Assembly (NCBI GenBank): GCA_910589025.1
Contig: CAJURM010000001.1
Location: forward strand, 62,001 to 126,000
Direction of reading: 5' to 3'
DNA length: 64,000 nucleotides
Source of the DNA: an uncultured Odoribacter sp.
GTDB taxonomy: Bacteria > Bacteroidota > Bacteroidia > Bacteroidales > Marinifilaceae
A program made the position numbers and the translations under genes. Positions 53,072 through 61,769 of this stretch are shown here, piece by piece. Under the pieces are notes generated by a model. The model worked only from the letters and a program-made list of their open reading frames with translations. It searched no databases and was not told the origin of the DNA. The stretch's first letter is position 1. Each line of letters starts with the position of its first letter.

Positions 53072-53341
53072 ATGGCACAGAATGAAAGTGAAATAAGATA
53101 TTTGACCCCGCCATCCGTAGAGATCAAAAAGAAAAAATATTGCCGTTTTTTAAAGAGCAGAATCAAATTTATTGATTACAAGGATCCGGAATTTTTGAAG
53201 AAATTCCTGAACGAACAGGGGAAAATCCTTCCGAGAAGAATTACAGGTACTTCTTTGAAATATCAGAGAAAAGTAGCTACCGCAGTGAAACGGGCAAGAC
53301 ATCTTGCATTACTGCCCTATGTAACCGATTTGATGAAATAA
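53072..53341 (+). CDS. rpsR: 30S ribosomal protein S18
   Basis: S18 pairs with S6 on the small subunit platform. The 89-residue chain has the typical core KKKYCRFLKSRIKFIDYKD and the C-terminal LPRRITGTSLKYQRKVATAV followed by KRARHLALLPYV. It starts 3 bases after rpsF ends. Only Cys45-region zinc-type residues are absent apart from one Cys, which suggests the zinc-free form. Confidence 0.97.
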   Translation: MAQNESEIRYLTPPSVEIKKKKYCRFLKSRIKFIDYKDPEFLKKFLNEQGKILPRRITGTSLKYQRKVATAVKRARHLALLPYVTDLMK

Positions 53342-53361
53342 TTTTAAGGAAGGAGGACAAA

Positions 53362-53802
53362 ATGCAGATTATATTATTGACAGATATAGCAAACTTAGGT
53401 CATAAGGACGACATAATCAACGTTAAACCGGGTTATGGTCGTAACTACCTTATTCCTCAGGGATATGCTATCCTTGCAACGGAATCATCCAAAAAGATCG
53501 TTGCTGAGAATATCAAACAGAGAGCTCACAAGGAAGCTAAGTTGAAAGCGGAAGCGGAAGAATTGGCCACCAAGCTCGAAGCAGTGAAATTGACTATTGG
53601 AGCCAAAACCAGTAGTACAGGTAAGATTTTTGGTTCTGTGAACAGCATCATGATTGCAGAAAGTCTGCAAGCACAGGGTTTTGATGTCGACAGAAAGAAA
53701 ATCATGCTGAAAGAGATCAAAGAAGTGGGAACCTATACGGCTGTCATTAAACTTCACAGAGAAGTAAAAGTGAATGTTGAATTTGACGTAGTTTCCGAAT
53801 AA
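53362..53802 (+). CDS. rplI: 50S ribosomal protein L9
   Basis: L9 binds 23S rRNA and helps keep the reading frame. The 146-residue chain has the N-terminal globular domain (LTDIANLGHKDDIINVKPGY, GRNYLIPQGYAI), a long connecting helix and the C-terminal domain (KTSSTGKIFGSV). It closes the operon and is followed by a strong terminator. Confidence 0.97.
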   Translation: MQIILLTDIANLGHKDDIINVKPGYGRNYLIPQGYAILATESSKKIVAENIKQRAHKEAKLKAEAEELATKLEAVKLTIGAKTSSTGKIFGSVNSIMIAESLQAQGFDVDRKKIMLKEIKEVGTYTAVIKLHREVKVNVEFDVVSE

Positions 53803-53851
53803 TTAATTAAAGTCATTAAGACTTAAACGTATTTCCAAACAATCCAAACAT

Positions 53852-53881
53852 AAAAAAGCACCCGGAAACGGGTGCTTTTTT
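53852..53881 (+). terminator. Terminator of the rpsF operon
   Basis: A perfect 13-base-pair stem (53852-53864 with 53869-53881) capped by a GAAA tetraloop and ending in T residues. Confidence 0.95.
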
Positions 53882-53897
53882 ATTCCTGTAATTTTCG

Positions 53898-53905
53898 TAT
53901 CTTTG
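53898..53905 (+). promoter_or_regulatory. Candidate -7 element of uvrA
   Basis: TATCTTTG fits the consensus, 24 bases before the start. The -33 place reads TTT and falls within the upstream terminator. Confidence 0.5.
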
Positions 53906-53929
53906 TAAACAATTTATTCGGGAAAAAGA

Positions 53930-56695
53930 ATGGGAAAACAAAATATAGAACTGAAGGGAATCCGCGTACACAATCTGAAAAACATAGATTTGACAATCGG
54001 TTTAAATAAATTGATTGTGGTTACGGGAGTGTCCGGAAGCGGTAAGTCCTCTTTGGCTTTTGACACGTTGTATGCAGAAGGCCAAAGAAGGTATGTGGAA
54101 AGCCTTTCTTCCTATGCCCGTCAGTTTTTAGGACGTTTGAATAAGCCGGAATGCGATTATATTAAGGGCATTCCTCCTGCCGTAGCCATTGAGCAAAAGG
54201 TAAATACTTCCAACCCCCGTTCCACTGTTGGTACTTCTACCGAAATTTACGATTATATTAAATTATTATACGCCCGTGCCGGACAGACTTTTTCCCCGGT
54301 TTCCGGGAAAGAAGTGAAGCGGGACCAGGTAGACGATATATGCCGTTTTATTTTGCAAGGCAATAGTGGCAAAAATGTTGTTATTCTTGCCAAACCCCAA
54401 AAGTTGCACCAACAACAAAACCTGTCCTTGTTGTTGAGCCAGGGGTTTACCCGAATCAAATACGGAAATGAGTTTTTACGTATAGATGATGTTGTAACTA
54501 ACAAACAGGAATTTAAGGAGCAAGAGAAACTTTATCTTGTGATTGACCGCATTTCCGTCAACGATGAACGGGATACAATGTCGAGGGTGTCGGAATCGGT
54601 AGAAACAGCGCTCTATGAAGGAAACGGAGAATGTTTTATCGAATTGGACGGTAAAATACATTCTTTTTCCAATCGTTTTGAAGCGGACGGTATGACGTTC
54701 CAGGTTCCCTCCGTCAATATGTTCAGTTTCAACTCCCCTATCGGTGCCTGTCCGACTTGTGAGGGATACGGACGTATATTAGGAATAGATGAAGATCTGG
54801 TTGTACCCAATAAAACACTGAGTGTCTATGAGGATGTTGTCATGTGCTGGCGGGGAGAAGTGATGAGCGAATGGAAGCGTCAAGTGGTAAAGAATGCACA
54901 TCATGTCCATTTTCCGGTACATACCCCCTATTATGAATTGACACCTCAGGAGAAGAGCTTGTTGTGGAAGGGATGCAAGTATTTTCGTGGAATTAATGAT
55001 TTTTTTGCCCATCTGGAATCCAAGAAGTATAAAATTCAGAACCGGGTAATGATTGCGCGGTATACCGGAAAAACAAAATGCCCTGTTTGTGGAGGAACCC
55101 GTTTGAAAGAAGAGGCTTCTTATGTGAAAATCGGTGGTAAATCGGTGCCGGAACTAGTGGAAATGCCCATTGTTGACTTGAAAGTTTTTTTCGACCGACT
55201 TGAATTGAATGAAAATCAGAAAAAAGTTGCGGAACGGATTCTACCGGATATAAAGAACCGTATCGGATTCTTATTGGAAGTCGGGCTGGGATATTTGACT
55301 CTTAACCGCCTGTCTTCCACCCTTTCGGGCGGAGAATCCCAACGTATAAACCTGGCAACTTCGCTGGGTTCGGCTTTGGTTGGTTCGTTGTACATTCTGG
55401 ATGAACCGAGCATCGGACTTCACTCCCGGGATACAGCCCGGTTGATAGGTGTGTTAAAGCGGTTGCGGGACATGGGAAATACGGTTGTGGTAGTTGAACA
55501 TGATGAAGATATTATTAAAGCTGCAGATGAAGTGATTGATATAGGCCCGTATGCCGGTCGTCTGGGCGGAGAAGTGGTCTTTCAAGGAGATCGAAAAGCC
55601 CTGGAAGCAGCCCATACACTGACTGCGGATTACCTCTATGGAAGGAAAGGTATAGCCCTTCCGGAGAAAAGACGTATCTGGAAAAAGAAAATTACTGTCA
55701 CTGGAGCCACCGAGAATAACCTGAAAAATCTGACAGTGGATATTCCTTTGGGGATAATGACAGCCATTACAGGCGTGAGCGGCTCAGGAAAAAGTACGTT
55801 GGTCAAATCGATATTAGTTCCTGCTCTGAAAAAATACTATGGAGACTATTCCGATCGTACCGGAAGTTTTGACAAGCTCACGGGGGATTTAAGAGCAATC
55901 AGTGGAGTGGAGTTCATTGATCAGAATCCTATTGGTAAGTCTACCCGCTCTAACCCCGTTACCTATGTAAAAGCGTGGGATGATATCCGCAAAATTTTTG
56001 CAGATGAAAAGGCAGCCAAGATGCAAGGTTTCAAACCCTCCCATTTTTCTTTTAATGTCCCGGGAGGACGGTGTGAAGAGTGCCAGGGAGAAGGAATTAT
56101 CAAGGTAGAGATGCAGTTTATGGCGGATGTGTATCTGGAATGTGAACATTGCAAGGGAAAACGCTTTAAGGAAGATGTGCTGGAAATAAGATACAGGGAT
56201 AAAAATATCTATGATATTCTGGAAATGACAGTAAATCAGGCTGTCGAATTTTTTTCTACTGAAAGTGGACACAGTGAGCGGAGTATTGTGGACAAATTAC
56301 AGAAATTAGTGGATGTCGGACTGGGGTACATCAAGTTGGGCCAGTCTTCAAGTACGTTGAGCGGAGGCGAAAGCCAACGGGTGAAGTTGGCGTATCATCT
56401 GAGCCGGGAAAATGCGGAGCCGACATTGTTTGTGTTTGACGAACCAACAACCGGTCTCCATTTTCATGATATCCATAAATTAATGGAATCCCTGAATGCC
56501 TTGATTGACAGAGGACACTCGGTGTTGATTATAGAGCACAATATGGATGTGATTAAATGTGCCGATCATGTGATTGATTTGGGTCCAGAAGGTGGCAGTG
56601 AGGGTGGAAATGTTGTGTTTAGTGGTACTCCGGAGGAGTTGGTGAAGTGCAAAGAATCCTATACCGGAAAATATTTACAAGAAAAAATTAGATAA
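53930..56695 (+). CDS. uvrA: Excinuclease ABC subunit A
   Basis: UvrA finds bulky DNA lesions and loads UvrB in nucleotide excision repair. The 921-residue chain has two ABC ATPase modules with Walker A GVSGSGKSSLAFD near residue 32 and GVSGSGKSTLVKS near residue 620. Each has a signature (LSGGESQRINLA and LSGGESQRVKLA) and a DEP Walker B (ILDEPSIGLH and VFDEPTTGLH). Zinc modules are seen as CPTCEGYG, CPVCGGTR, CEECQGEG and CEHCKGKRF. Size and motifs match the main UvrA rather than a drug-resistance paralogue. It is a single gene with its own -7 element. Confidence 0.96.
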   Translation: MGKQNIELKGIRVHNLKNIDLTIGLNKLIVVTGVSGSGKSSLAFDTLYAEGQRRYVESLSSYARQFLGRLNKPECDYIKGIPPAVAIEQKVNTSNPRSTVGTSTEIYDYIKLLYARAGQTFSPVSGKEVKRDQVDDICRFILQGNSGKNVVILAKPQKLHQQQNLSLLLSQGFTRIKYGNEFLRIDDVVTNKQEFKEQEKLYLVIDRISVNDERDTMSRVSESVETALYEGNGECFIELDGKIHSFSNRFEADGMTFQVPSVNMFSFNSPIGACPTCEGYGRILGIDEDLVVPNKTLSVYEDVVMCWRGEVMSEWKRQVVKNAHHVHFPVHTPYYELTPQEKSLLWKGCKYFRGINDFFAHLESKKYKIQNRVMIARYTGKTKCPVCGGTRLKEEASYVKIGGKSVPELVEMPIVDLKVFFDRLELNENQKKVAERILPDIKNRIGFLLEVGLGYLTLNRLSSTLSGGESQRINLATSLGSALVGSLYILDEPSIGLHSRDTARLIGVLKRLRDMGNTVVVVEHDEDIIKAADEVIDIGPYAGRLGGEVVFQGDRKALEAAHTLTADYLYGRKGIALPEKRRIWKKKITVTGATENNLKNLTVDIPLGIMTAITGVSGSGKSTLVKSILVPALKKYYGDYSDRTGSFDKLTGDLRAISGVEFIDQNPIGKSTRSNPVTYVKAWDDIRKIFADEKAAKMQGFKPSHFSFNVPGGRCEECQGEGIIKVEMQFMADVYLECEHCKGKRFKEDVLEIRYRDKNIYDILEMTVNQAVEFFSTESGHSERSIVDKLQKLVDVGLGYIKLGQSSSTLSGGESQRVKLAYHLSRENAEPTLFVFDEPTTGLHFHDIHKLMESLNALIDRGHSVLIIEHNMDVIKCADHVIDLGPEGGSEGGNVVFSGTPEELVKCKESYTGKYLQEKIR

Positions 56696-56768
56696 ATCAT
56701 AAATTTCCGCCGCTCTCTTGTTGGATTTGTAGAACCCAGGCGGGAGATTCCGGCAAATTGTTTTGATA

Positions 56769-57530
56769 ATGAAAAAAATACTTGATTTTGCAGTCGTCAG
56801 AAATGAAATACTTAATAGCAACATGTTTCTGCTGACCCTCCATTCTGATGAGCTTCCTCCTATTAGTCCGGGACAATTTGTGAATGTAAAAATAGAGAAT
56901 TCTCCCGCAACATTTCTACGGCGTCCGATTTCTGTTCATGATGTAGATCCGGTAAAAAACTTACTTTATTTATTGGTAAAAAAAGCCGGAACAGGTACCC
57001 GAATATTAGCGGGATTGAAGGAAGGAGAAAGGTTGAGTGTTATACTTCCATTGGGAAATACTTTTTCTATTCCTGAGTACGGACGGTGTTTGTTGATTGG
57101 TGGTGGCGTAGGGATTGCTCCCATGCTTCATTTGTCAAAGGAGATGAAATCACGGGGACTTTCTCCGGTGATATTAATTGGTGTGCGTTCAAAAGAGGAT
57201 ATTGTGCGTAAGGAAGCTTTTGAACAGCATGGAGAGTTGTACTATACCACGGAAGATGGCTCTTTTGGTGAAAAGGGGTATCCGACCCAACATTCTGTAT
57301 TGTCTCAGCATTTTGATCATATATATTGTTGTGGGCCAGAAGTGATGATGAAGGCAGTTGCTGGGTATGCTTATAAGAATAATATTGACTGCGAGGTGTC
57401 TTTGGAAAACATGATGGCTTGCGGTATAGGGGCTTGTCTGTGTTGTGTGACCGACACCCATGAAGGGCATAAATGTGTGTGTTCGGAAGGACCGATTTTT
57501 AATATAAAGGATTTGAAATGGCAGAGTTAA
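56769..57530 (+). CDS. pyrK: Dihydroorotate dehydrogenase electron-transfer subunit
   Basis: PyrK passes electrons from PyrD to NAD+ through FAD and a [2Fe-2S] cluster in class 1B dihydroorotate dehydrogenase. The 253-residue chain has the flavin domain (FLRRPISVHD), a nucleotide domain (LLIGGGVGIAPMLHLSKEM), and C-terminal cluster cysteines in MACGIGACLCCVTDTHEG and KCVCSEGP. The start is the ATG at 56769; the frame opens at a TTG two codons earlier. It overlaps pyrD by 13 bases, so the two are coupled. Confidence 0.95.
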   Translation: MKKILDFAVVRNEILNSNMFLLTLHSDELPPISPGQFVNVKIENSPATFLRRPISVHDVDPVKNLLYLLVKKAGTGTRILAGLKEGERLSVILPLGNTFSIPEYGRCLLIGGGVGIAPMLHLSKEMKSRGLSPVILIGVRSKEDIVRKEAFEQHGELYYTTEDGSFGEKGYPTQHSVLSQHFDHIYCCGPEVMMKAVAGYAYKNNIDCEVSLENMMACGIGACLCCVTDTHEGHKCVCSEGPIFNIKDLKWQS

Positions 57531-58423
57531 GTGTAAATTTAAACGGACTGGAGTTAAAGAATCCGGTATTGACGGCTTCCGGTACATTTGGTTATGGAAC
57601 TGAATTTGCAGATTTCATTAATTTGACGGATTTAGGTGGTTTCATCGTGAAAGGGACTACCCTGTATCCCCGGGAGGGTAATCCTTATCCCCGTATGGCT
57701 GAAACGCCGTCGGGAATGCTGAATGCTGTCGGATTGCAGAATAAGGGTGTGGATTATTTTATTAACCATATTTATCCTGAAATTAAGGATATTCGTACTA
57801 ATATATTGGTAAATGTTTCGGGCGCTTCTGTATCCGATTATGTAGCTACAGCGGAAAAAATAAATACCTTGGACTGTATTCCTGGGATAGAGTTAAATAT
57901 TTCATGTCCGAATGTAAAAGAAGGCGGTATGGCTTTTGGTACACAATGTTCTTCGGTAGCGGAAGTGGTAAGTGCAGTAAGAAAGGTGTATAAAAAGCAT
58001 TTGATGGTGAAATTATCCCCAAATGTGACTAATATCCAGGAAATTGCTTTAACGGCAGAGGCTGAAGGTGCCGATTCCGTTTCTCTGATTAATACATTGA
58101 TGGGGATGGCTATTGATGCGGAAAAACGGCGTCCTGTGCTGAGTACTGTAACCGGAGGTTTGAGCGGAGCCTGCGTAAAGCCTGTTGCACTTCGGATGGT
58201 ATGGCAGGTTTCGAAAGTCGTTAAAATACCGATTGTTGGATTAGGGGGAATCATGAATGCTACAGATGCCATAGAATTTTTATTAGCAGGTGCTTCGGCG
58301 ATTCAGATAGGAACGGCTAATTTTATAGATCCGTCAATAACACTGAAAGTAGTGAAAGGCATTGATAATTACCTGGACAGGCATGGTTTTAAATCTGTGA
58401 AAGAAATTGTTGGCTTGATTTAA
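57518..58423 (+). CDS. pyrD: Dihydroorotate dehydrogenase, catalytic subunit
   Basis: PyrD oxidises dihydroorotate to orotate in pyrimidine synthesis, using FMN. The 301-residue length and the catalytic Cys130 in IELNISCPNVKEGG identify the class 1B enzyme that works with PyrK. Other blocks are PVLTASGTFGYG, GLQNKGVDYFI, VKLSPNVTNI and GLGGIMNATDAIEFLLAGASAIQ (the FMN phosphate site). The start lies inside the end of pyrK. Confidence 0.96.
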   Translation: MAELSVNLNGLELKNPVLTASGTFGYGTEFADFINLTDLGGFIVKGTTLYPREGNPYPRMAETPSGMLNAVGLQNKGVDYFINHIYPEIKDIRTNILVNVSGASVSDYVATAEKINTLDCIPGIELNISCPNVKEGGMAFGTQCSSVAEVVSAVRKVYKKHLMVKLSPNVTNIQEIALTAEAEGADSVSLINTLMGMAIDAEKRRPVLSTVTGGLSGACVKPVALRMVWQVSKVVKIPIVGLGGIMNATDAIEFLLAGASAIQIGTANFIDPSITLKVVKGIDNYLDRHGFKSVKEIVGLI

Positions 58424-58429
58424 TGGTTG

Positions 58430-58473
58430 CAGGTTGTGCAGGACTCTTTTTTTAAAATTTCTTGTACAACCTG
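58430..58473. terminator. Bidirectional terminator between pyrD and the XRE gene
   Basis: CAGGTTGT at 58430-58437 pairs with 58466-58473, extended by a few further pairs, around a loop that contains a seven-T run and an A run. It lies between converging genes. Confidence 0.7.
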
Positions 58474-58478
58474 TGGAA

Positions 58479-58904
58479 TTATTTGATATAATCCTCAAAA
58501 CTTCCGTCTGTAAAAAACAGAATAATCCGTTTTAATTTTTTCTGATCAGAGGCCGGAGGAATAATAGTCGGTATTGCTGGTGATGAATGCTTCGGAGCAG
58601 TTGCTCTGTACGGTTCTTGAGGTTCGTTACTCGCTTTTATTTCCGGATTCGAAACCATATTTTTTATCGATTCTCTTTTTTCTGCATTTTCCGCATCAGT
58701 ATACATCTCTCCTTTTCCGGTCAGTAACCAATCCATACTGATGTCAGGAAAAGCTTTAGCAATATTCACTAATAAATCATATCCCGGTTTATTCCTGCCT
58801 TTCAGTAAATGGGAAATAGCCGAAGGATTTGCATTTATTAAAGTTGCAAATTTAGTGGCGCTTAATCCTTTTTTTTCAATAATAGCATTTAATCTGTCCT
58901 TCAT
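58479..58904 (-). CDS. XRE-type HTH regulator
   Basis: This roughly 141-residue protein has an N-terminal helix-turn-helix of the XRE/CI type (residues about 5-65: KKGLSATKFATLINANPSAISHLLKGRNKP), then the MDWLLTGKGEMY boundary seen in many such regulators. A polar, Pro/Ser-rich linker leads to a short C-terminal segment with no known domain. The start at 58904 (MKDRLNAII) is preferred, since the promoter places the message start near 58940 and would leave under 10 bases before the ATG at 58931. One palindrome covers its -7 element and two more lie upstream, so it is expected to repress itself. No phage genes are nearby. Confidence 0.85.
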   Translation of the reverse strand: MKDRLNAIIEKKGLSATKFATLINANPSAISHLLKGRNKPGYDLLVNIAKAFPDISMDWLLTGKGEMYTDAENAEKRESIKNMVSNPEIKASNEPQEPYRATAPKHSSPAIPTIIPPASDQKKLKRIILFFTDGSFEDYIK

Positions 58905-58941
58905 AGAAGCTGTCAAAATGTCTGATTTCAATAATTGTTTC

Positions 58942-58957
58942 GATTACAAATGTAATC
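58942..58957. promoter_or_regulatory. Operator site 1 (XRE regulator)
   Basis: GATTACAAATGTAATC has perfect 7-base arms around a 2-base centre. It overlaps the -7 element of the XRE promoter at 58947-58954. Confidence 0.7.
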
Positions 58958-58976
58958 TTATTTTATTGAATTTCAA
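58947..58976 (-). promoter_or_regulatory. Promoter of the XRE regulator
   Basis: On the minus strand TTG (plus 58974-58976), 19 bases and TACATTTG (58947-58954) match the Bacteroidota promoter exactly. The -7 box is inside operator site 1. Confidence 0.82.
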
Positions 58977-58979
58977 AAT

Positions 58980-58989
58980 TACAATTGTA
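58980..58989. promoter_or_regulatory. Operator site 2
   Basis: TACAATTGTA is a perfect 10-base palindrome just upstream of the XRE -33 element and shares its core with sites 3 and 4. Confidence 0.6.
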
Positions 58990-59001
58990 CATATTCATTA
59001 A

Positions 59002-59013
59002 TTACAATTGTAA
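59002..59013. promoter_or_regulatory. Operator site 3
   Basis: TTACAATTGTAA is a perfect 12-base palindrome, centred 23 bases (about two helical turns) from site 2. Confidence 0.65.
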
Positions 59014-59396
59014 CACGCAAAAGATATTCAAAGGGATGGTATTGTATAGTATTGATTATTAGTATATTCGATATGTGTGGTTTTGGATAAAATTGCATAT
59101 AGTTTATTTTTAATTACTTACATTTTTGAAACACATATATACCCCTCTTTTTTATATTATATGATCTCTTTATATAAATGCATTAAATAATTGGTATTCA
59201 TATATGTTTTTCAAATAAATATATAAAATATCGACAAAATCAAGGTTTAAGTGTTATGTGTAATTGAAATTGATTCAATATAAATTTTAGATGATTCTAT
59301 GTATAATACTGGTTTTTAATTTATTACAAATTAATTAATGTGTTTGGATTTGGCTAATATGTTCATACTTGTTCTTTGACGATGGAAATGTTGACT

Positions 59397-59412
59397 TGTT
59401 ACAATTGTAACA
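59397..59412. promoter_or_regulatory. Operator site 4
   Basis: TGTTACAATTGTAACA is a perfect 16-base palindrome with the same core as sites 2 and 3. It lies about 90 bases upstream of the aminopeptidase promoter. Confidence 0.65.
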
Positions 59413-59501
59413 TGATTATTGTTTTGAATGAATTTTTGATGCTATTTACATGTGTAAAATCGCCATGTATTTTTGTCATATACATCTTGTATTATCTCCA
59501 G

Positions 59502-59531
59502 TTGTTTATTCTTAAATTCTTAGTATATTTG
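59502..59531 (+). promoter_or_regulatory. Promoter of aminopeptidase P
   Basis: TTG at 59502-59504, a 19-base spacer and TATATTTG at 59524-59531 match the consensus exactly, 25 bases before the start at 59556. Confidence 0.85.
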
Positions 59532-59555
59532 AAAAATTATAAAACAGACTCTTTT

Positions 59556-61334
59556 ATGACAGTACAGAAAAAAATAGCTCGTTTACGTGAAATTATGGAA
59601 CGGGAAGGTTTGGATGCATATATTGTTTCCGGTACCGATCCTCATAATAGTGAATATTTGCCAGAGGCATGGCAGCAGCGGGAATGGATTTCCGGTTTTA
59701 CCGGGTCTTTCGGGACCGTAGTTGTGACAAAAGAAGATGCTGGTTTATGGACAGATAGCCGTTATTTTATTCAGGCAAAGGAACAGCTTGCCGGAACAGG
59801 TGTTTGTCTACATAAATTAAGGATTCCTGGGGCGATAGATTATCCTGAGTGGTTGTCAGAAAAATTACAATCTGGCTGTCGAGTGGGGATGGATAGTTTT
59901 TGTATGTCTGTGCAGGAAGTAGATCATTTGAAAAAAGTATTGTCAGCAAAAAACATTGAATTAGTAGGGAAAGCCGACCTGTTGGGAGAAATTTGGTTGG
60001 ACAGACCTGCTCTCCCGGCATCTTCTGTTTGTTTGCTGGAAGAAAAATATGCAGGAGAATCTGCTCTGAGTAAGATAGCTGTCATTCAGGATAAGCTGAA
60101 GGAGTGTCAGGCGGATTATTTTCTTTTTAGTTGCCTGGATGAAATTGCTTGGTTGTTTAATATCCGTTGTCATGATATCGCGTACAATCCAGTCGCAATC
60201 AGCTATGCTGTTGTCGGAAAGGAAAAATCCTGGTTTTTTATTAAACCCTCTAAATTATCTGCAGAGGTTGTGTGTGCTTTGGAGGGCAATCGGATTGAAA
60301 TCCGGGATTATCATCATCTTTTCTTGTTTTTTGATGAATTGGGAAAAGATGTGCATTTTTTAGCGGATCTCCATACATTGAATTACGCTATATACAACCG
60401 CTTGGTTTCGTCGTTTAAGGTTACTGACACAATATCTCCTGTGATATTAAACAAGGCTGTAAAAAATCGAGTAGAGATAGAAGGGTTTCGTAAGGCATGC
60501 ATTAAAGACGGTGTTGCCATGACTCGTTTTTTTCTTTGGTTGGAACAAGAGTTGGGTTTTCGTCCGATTTCGGAAACGGAAGCTGCTGAAAAGTTGTCCG
60601 AATTGCGGGCGGCTTGTCCTGATTATGTGTCGGATAGTTTTCATACAATATCTGCTTATGGGAAAAATGCAGCTCTGCCTCATTATTCTGCCATACCGGG
60701 AAAAGATGCGATTTTGAAAAAGAAGGGTTTGTATTTGGTGGATTCGGGAGGGCAGTATGTATATGGAACAACAGATATTACCCGAACAATTCCTTTGGGG
60801 GAATTGACACAACAGGAAAAAGAAGATTATACATTAGTACTTAAGGGTATGATCGCGTTGGCTCGGTGTGTATTTCCTAAGGGTACAACCGGGGCTAATA
60901 TTGATGTAGTTGCACGGCAGCCTTTGTGGAACAATAAAATGAATTACGGACATGGTACTGGACATGGTGTCGGGCATTTTCTTTGTGTTCATGAGGGGCC
61001 TCAGGATATACGACAGGCGTGGCGAGCGCAAGCTATTTTGCCTGGTATGGTTACTTCTGATGAGCCTGGTATGTATAGAGAAAACAGTCATGGAATAAGG
61101 CATGAGAATCTCATTGTTTGTCAGGAATTAGGTGAAAATGAGTTTGGTGAATGGTGTGGATTTGAAACAATAACTCTTTGTTATTTTGACACTTCTGCTT
61201 TATTGATTGAATTATTGAGTGAAGATGATAAAAAATGGTTGAATGTATATCACTCTCAGGTTTTTGAAAAGATAGCCCCCTATCTTACAGAATCAGAGAA
61301 AGTGTGGTTGCAAAAGAAAACTGAAAAAATTTAA
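59556..61334 (+). CDS. Aminopeptidase P family protein (M24B)
   Basis: Aminopeptidase P removes an N-terminal residue that precedes proline. The 592-residue chain is the long three-domain form, like the eukaryotic cytosolic enzyme, with two creatinase-type N-terminal domains and a C-terminal pita-bread catalytic domain. The five metal ligands are present: two Asp in VDSGGQYVYGTTDITRT, His in GHGVGHFLCVHEGP, and two Glu in TSDEPGMY and RHENL. No signal peptide is seen. The start at 59556 is set by the perfect promoter; the frame is open back to 59376 but that part covers the promoter. A terminator follows. Confidence 0.93.
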   Translation: MTVQKKIARLREIMEREGLDAYIVSGTDPHNSEYLPEAWQQREWISGFTGSFGTVVVTKEDAGLWTDSRYFIQAKEQLAGTGVCLHKLRIPGAIDYPEWLSEKLQSGCRVGMDSFCMSVQEVDHLKKVLSAKNIELVGKADLLGEIWLDRPALPASSVCLLEEKYAGESALSKIAVIQDKLKECQADYFLFSCLDEIAWLFNIRCHDIAYNPVAISYAVVGKEKSWFFIKPSKLSAEVVCALEGNRIEIRDYHHLFLFFDELGKDVHFLADLHTLNYAIYNRLVSSFKVTDTISPVILNKAVKNRVEIEGFRKACIKDGVAMTRFFLWLEQELGFRPISETEAAEKLSELRAACPDYVSDSFHTISAYGKNAALPHYSAIPGKDAILKKKGLYLVDSGGQYVYGTTDITRTIPLGELTQQEKEDYTLVLKGMIALARCVFPKGTTGANIDVVARQPLWNNKMNYGHGTGHGVGHFLCVHEGPQDIRQAWRAQAILPGMVTSDEPGMYRENSHGIRHENLIVCQELGENEFGEWCGFETITLCYFDTSALLIELLSEDDKKWLNVYHSQVFEKIAPYLTESEKVWLQKKTEKI

Positions 61335-61342
61335 AAAAAGAA

Positions 61343-61374
61343 ATTTGTACTGTTCTTGCGAGAACAGTACAAAT
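61343..61374. terminator. Bidirectional terminator after aminopeptidase P
   Basis: A perfect 14-base-pair stem (61343-61356 with 61361-61374) with a TGCG loop lies between converging genes. Confidence 0.9.
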
Positions 61375-61377
61375 CTT

Positions 61378-61734
61378 TTACTCATATTTCCTGTTTAAAA
61401 TTTCGTTATAGATAACGGCTTTTTTTAAATTAAAATCAATCTCTTCTGGGGTTGTATCCTGATCTTCGTTAACAAGGGGTTTTAATAGAGCCTCTTCTGT
61501 TTTGCTTTCTTTTTGGGGGTTAGATGAATATTCAGGAATAATTTCTTCTTTATTATTCGTGTGCTCATTAGTTATTGTGTTTCCCCTATTATCTTCGGAA
61601 AATTCATCACTACGTTTTTTTTGCGCAGTTGTTTTTTTATTATTTTTGGACAAGGATTTGAGCATGCTTAGTCCTGCTGTCAATAGCGTCAAAAGAATGT
61701 ATATCCAATCGGACGGGGAGTTTGTTTCGCTCAT
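61378..61734 (-). CDS. Small membrane-anchored hypothetical protein
   Basis: I do not recognise this roughly 118-residue protein. It has one membrane segment near residues 10-25 (WIYILLTLLTAGLSML), then a Lys-rich and later acidic, low-complexity stretch to residue about 95, and a final helix (EIDFNLKKAVIYNEILNRKYE). The start at 61734 (MSETNSPSDWIY) is preferred; the longer frame to 61779 would cross the start of the divergent lipoprotein gene. It faces that lipoprotein gene with a 35-base spacer, so both promoters must overlap neighbouring coding sequence. Confidence 0.7.
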   Translation of the reverse strand: MSETNSPSDWIYILLTLLTAGLSMLKSLSKNNKKTTAQKKRSDEFSEDNRGNTITNEHTNNKEEIIPEYSSNPQKESKTEEALLKPLVNEDQDTTPEEIDFNLKKAVIYNEILNRKYE

Positions 61735-61769
61735 GGTTTTTGTCTTTGTATAATTTAATATTGTTGTAT

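Larger units (their letters stand above)
58905..59555. other. AT-rich regulatory spacer with no gene
   Basis: About 650 bases with no credible gene. The two ends hold the divergent promoters for the XRE regulator and aminopeptidase P, and four related palindromes are spread through it. The middle (about 59020-59390) is very AT-rich and shows no ORF, tRNA or hairpin that I can support. Confidence 0.7.

Noticed and set aside
53930..56695. UvrA as a drug-resistance paralogue
   Set aside because: Full length and four zinc-type Cys modules fit the main excinuclease subunit, and no partner genes suggest self-protection.
58479..58931. A prophage or mobile island marked by the XRE regulator
   Set aside because: No integrase, phage structural gene, tRNA or direct repeats are nearby; the flanks are ordinary housekeeping genes.
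59376..59555. 60-residue N-terminal extension of aminopeptidase P
   Set aside because: The extension covers operator site 4 and the exact promoter at 59502-59531, and is a hydrophobic run from AT-rich DNA, not a family feature.
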